Under the pieces are notes generated by a model. That model saw only the letters and a list, made by a program, of their open reading frames with translations. It was not told the DNA's origin and ran no database searches. From NCBI GenBank assembly GCA_009760855.2, contig WPIO01000039.1:1091001-1155000 (forward strand): 64,000 nt of DNA. The letters run 5' to 3'. Of the stretch, positions 60,405 to 64,000 are shown in pieces. The translations under genes were made by a program, and so were the position numbers. Source of the DNA: Cristatella mucedo. Taxonomy: Eukaryota > Bryozoa > Phylactolaemata > Cristatellidae. Each line of letters starts with the position of its first letter. The first letter of the stretch is position 1.

Positions 60405-60910
60405 ACTAGGAACATGCAAGAATGTTAATACCTCGCAAGCAAAGCCATATCAGGGAGAGCTGGGGGCAGTAGGTATTAGGGTCTAATTAATTTTTTTTGC
60501 GGCCATCAGACAAAGAGCAGATCCATCAATTAGATAGGAAATGGGCTCACAGCTCTCCGCCCCAGCGAGTTAAATAACTGTAGTATGAGATTTCACTTCG
60601 ATATTCGCTTCATCAAGATTTGAAAGGGAACTCTGTGAGGCATGAGTAATTCGCTTCCTCAAGATCAGAAATCTAATTTTAGACAGATTGAGAGACAGAC
60701 CACGAGCAGATCATCTTTATGAAAATTTCAATCTAGTGCTGAAAACCATTGTTCACTATTATTGAGTCCACCATTTATTTTATGGGCAACCGTGGGCTGG
60801 CAAAAGTGGCAGCAAGTTAGGCAATGACAGAAAAAGATTTGGACTATCGGCTGCCTATTGACTGCCTGTGGAGCCGCAGTGACTGTCCGATCCCGGTAGC
60901 AGGACTTTGA
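60405..60910. other. No supported gene
   Basis: No recognised motif. It could be part of the interrupted LINE copies or older host sequence. Confidence 0.35.
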
Positions 60911-60911
60911 C

Positions 60912-61775
60912 AGTGACCAATAAAGATCCAAGGATGGCAGCAAATTTTCTAAAACTAAACGATGATAAAAATAACTTACTAGTTATGGGCAAACCCAGTG
61001 TGATTCAGAGATTGGAAAGGCTGACTATCAAAATTGGCTCTGCCAGCATATCTCCTGTCGAATCAGCTCGAAATCTAGGTGTCGTATTCCAAAGCGACCT
61101 CTCGTTAGACGACCATAGAAGCTCCACTGTCAAATCCGCCTATTTTCAGCTTCATAACATTGCTAAAATTTGGGCTTGTTTAGATAAGGATACCACGTCC
61201 AAGTTGGTCCATGCATTCGTGACATCCCGTCTCGACTTCTGAAACTCACTGCTTACTGGCCTACCAGCATGTACGATCAGGCGATAGCAGCTGGTGCAAA
61301 ACTTTGCAGCTAGGCTTGTCTGTCATGAGCATCGCAGTTGCCACATTACTCCACTTCTCGCCGACCTGCACTGGCTACCAGTCAAGCAACGGATTGACTT
61401 CAAGGTTTTGTTGCTCACTTTTAGGTCCCTTCATTCTATGGCTCCAGCCTATTTCTCAGATATACTCTCCCATCAAGCCAAGCATCGTTCCACCCGCATT
61501 TCGGAATCCAACAGTCTAGAAATACCTCGTACAAACCTTAAATCCCTTGGAGACCGTGCATTTAGTTCGTATGCTCCCAAAGCCTGAAACTCCCTCCCGA
61601 CTTGCGTCAGAACATCCTCTGACCTGACCACATTTAAAAGGAACCTCAAAAACACACCAATGTAGGACAGCATTTAGTGGGTCCCTGTGATTCGTCCTTC
61701 ATGTGCTTATGCGTGCTGACACTGTGCATGCTGCCACTAACCACATTTGCATGCTGACCCTGTGTATGTAACCCT
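60912..61775 (+). mobile_element. LINE family 1, least decayed copy (C-terminal RT part)
   Basis: The frame from about 60925 reads MAANFLKLNDDKNNLLVMGK, SARNLGVVFQSDLSLDDHRS, VKSAYFQLHNIAKIWACLDK and LVHAFVTSRLDF, then one stop. It continues as LVCHEHRSCHITPLLADLHW, LPVKQRIDFKVLLLTFRSLH and the C-terminal FKRNL-type end. Few disabling changes suggest a recent copy, truncated at its 5' end. Confidence 0.9.
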
Positions 61776-61777
61776 TA

Positions 61778-62042
61778 ACCACAGAAGCTTTAGCTCTGCA
61801 GGTCCTAGACTGTGAAACTCGTTTCCACAATTCTTACGCAACGACAACTACTCTCCAACTGCCGACTATGGCACATCTTTTTCAGCGTTCCTGAACTGCT
61901 ACTTTTAGGCTACTCACTACCTCAACTGCTCTCCTGACTCTGCTATGCCTGTGAGTGCGCTATACAAAACTCTCCTGCGTAACACCCACATTGTCTTTAT
62001 GACTTTGTGGAGCTACTGATGGAGATACATTACATTACATTA
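61778..62042 (+). mobile_element. LINE family 2, 3' end inserted into LINE family 1
   Basis: Coding end (GGTCCTAGACTGTGAAACTC, CTGCCGACTATGGCACATCT) followed by the full family 2 tail (GTGCGCTATACAAAACTCTC, CGTAACACCCACATTGTCTT, TTACATTACATTACATT). It splits the 3' untranslated part of a family 1 copy. Confidence 0.88.
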
Positions 62043-62187
62043 CATTATATTATTCATTTTGTTTGTTTTTCAAGCATGATTTTACTTACCATTCAATTGC
62101 ATTTCACTTTGCAGCAAAGTAAAAGCGCCTAGAAAGAGATTAAGTTCTCTGAGGGCGCTTTATCAAGTGCATTATTATTATTAAATA
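62043..62187 (+). mobile_element. LINE family 1 tail, continuation after the insertion
   Basis: TTCAAGCATGATTTTACTTA, GCGCCTAGAAAGAGATTAAG, TTCTCTGAGGGCGCTTTATC and ATT repeats: the remaining end of the copy starting at 60912. Confidence 0.88.
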
Positions 62188-62189
62188 TT

Positions 62190-64000
62190 TTTATAACATC
62201 TGATATTGACTGTCGACGTTTCAATAACTAATGGGATTTAACTGTTCACCAGGATAACCCATATTAGGACACGCAAGGAAGCAGACACGTTGGAGGGCAG
62301 CCGTTCAGAGACTTATCGGAGAACTAGGGCTGCTTATTTACTAATTCATAGAAAATTCATCGCTTGAGGCATGAGTAGTGACTTAAGGTACTTAATGTCT
62401 CTGTTAGTGGTCAAGTGCTTATTTTTCAAATAAAAAGTCTCAATGCGTTCGGTTTTAGGACCCGAGTGCAGAAAACTCAGAGAGCAAGACATGGAATCTA
62501 TCCTGGTATTCAATGAATAAGCTAATAAAACAGACACAATTCGGAACATGCTATCAGCCTGCCATCGGTCTAATGACAGAGAAAATCACTCATGGATTGG
62601 TCCGTGGTCGAAATAGCCTGGGTGATGAGTTGCCTTATACATAGACCTGGAATACCCCAGTAGATTCAGTACATTCACATACCGTGAACCGAAATATAAG
62701 CAGTGCCATGGAAGTTCACACACGCAAGAATGTCAAAATTAACCATCTTGTGATGCAACAATGCTGTGATTTTGACTTTCTGACATCATTGGATAGTCTG
62801 GATCATGGTCTGTGGCTGAATGGTGCAAAAACGGAATCTTGAAAAATGACCACCAACGCAGGCTAAATATGAATCTAGATGCATAGTAATTGCATTGTCC
62901 CATACTTTAAGCAAATTCACCTCAACATCTGAACATTTATTATAACACTAAAACAGGTATTTTCCAGACTGTTTTTTAAAAGATTGGGGAAAAAGTAAAA
63001 TGCTTTCACATTGAGGATTTCCTTGCCTAAATTTTGACTACTTACTGCATTAACGGGTAAGCTACTGCTTAATCTACAAAAGCCAAGGGCAGTATGCTTT
63101 CAATGCTTGCTTAGTTTTTGCCGTGCCGAGTGAGCCTGGATTGCCACACGAGAATAAGAGGTCACATAGTACGGACCGAGCTTATTAGTACTACCGGGTC
63201 GTCGAAATTGAAGTTACACGTATAAACTATCTTGTTCAATCTTGCTTCCGATTAGTGAACAATCTGGTAGTCACGGACTCCACCGGTGGCTAATAGTTCA
63301 GGAACTGTCTAGAAGCATGCATCGGGATATATCCTGTTAAAAATAAATACCTACACTAACACATATCTCTAAAAAGCTTCAACATGCTGGCCGTAACTAT
63401 AAAAAGTGAGCGTGAAATAGGAGAGAGTTTCAAAAAATTATCCTCATTCACTATCTACTACTCCCCAGAGAAGCCGGAGTGCTATTTGCAAAGCAATCTA
63501 ATTTTCTTGACGTCAAATAATAACTAAATTTCATTTGAAATGTCATGTCTACTCGATTATTTGAAATAATCAATAATGATGGCTAGTGAATGTGTACAAA
63601 ATATAGATCAGAGTCAATTATGCAGACTCAAAGCCGTTTCCTCGGTAAAAATTAGTATTTAGGTAATTAGTGAATGCTGTAAAGCTTTCTATTACTTGAG
63701 CTGCCCTTCCAAAAAACCCGTAAAAGCGTGGGCGCAGCCGCACTTACAAAAAATGCTAACATAATTTTAAGGAATACTGGTTTCAAATGGATGGAAAAAT
63801 AGAAGAAATAAATAGACAAACAGATATTCATAATAAGAGCATCCTATTAGACTAAATAAAAACACAGTACAGAATAACTCATATCACTTTATAATTTATT
63901 CTGCCATTTAAATATATTTTGAAATAGTTTAGGTATATAGAAATAGTTAATATAGCCTAATAGTGTTGGCATATTGGCAAAATAAATTCTCTGGATTTTC
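62190..64000. other. AT-rich right end, nothing recognised
   Basis: About 1.8 kb of AT-rich sequence with only short open frames. A minus-strand frame at 62346-62549 has no clear resemblance. I see no exon, repeat tail or tRNA-like part. Confidence 0.5.

Overview
The window is nuclear DNA of an animal (metazoan). Three things support this: genes cut into many short exons with GT/AG borders, clear relatives of the animal centrosome gene CEP43 (FOP/FGFR1OP) and of arginyl-tRNA-protein transferase ATE1, and a dense mix of CR1/L2-type LINEs, tRNA-derived SINEs, hAT and Tigger remnants and microsatellites. I cannot name the species. Nothing is vertebrate-specific, and a small-genome invertebrate fits best. 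There are no bacterial operons, rRNA genes, genuine tRNA genes or CRISPR arrays.

Layout. 1-540 is a GC-rich block of unclear nature. 655-6970 (minus) holds the 5' part of a CEP43-like gene: six exons rebuilt here, with the rest of the gene lying beyond the left edge. 7-19 kb is a transposon graveyard: a (CT)n tract, a ZMYM/DUF4371-type hAT fragment, SINEs, a Tigger C-terminus, and a longer BED-type hAT transposase split by a SINE. It ends with one compact unrecognised gene at 18936-19349. About 21.3-36.8 kb (minus) is a nearly complete ATE1 gene. At least nine exons can be read in phase, and its long introns carry several LINE copies, including one of about 2 kb on each strand. 37-50 kb is again repeat-dominated (LINE families 1 and 2, SINE families 1 and 2). 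50-55.6 kb is a sharply different CpG/GC-rich island that I read as free of repeats. It carries two apparently intronless minus-strand genes: a 657-residue low-complexity protein with an 18-bp coding minisatellite, and a 334-residue seven-helix receptor lacking the usual DRY and NPxxY motifs. 56.5-57.4 kb is the 3' end of a LINE with a restriction-like endonuclease (R2/NeSL type). 59-62.2 kb is a nest of LINE family 1 and 2 copies, including near-identical inverted copies.

The host genes do not form a functional unit. CEP43 acts at the centrosome and cilium base, ATE1 in the Arg/N-degron pathway, and the receptor at the cell surface. The repeats do form a system: SINE family 2 carries the 3' tail of LINE family 1, which suggests it borrows that LINE's machinery, and microsatellites sit against LINE family 2 tails. 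Exons were found by reading for splice borders, phase and family resemblance recalled from knowledge. No alignment program was run.
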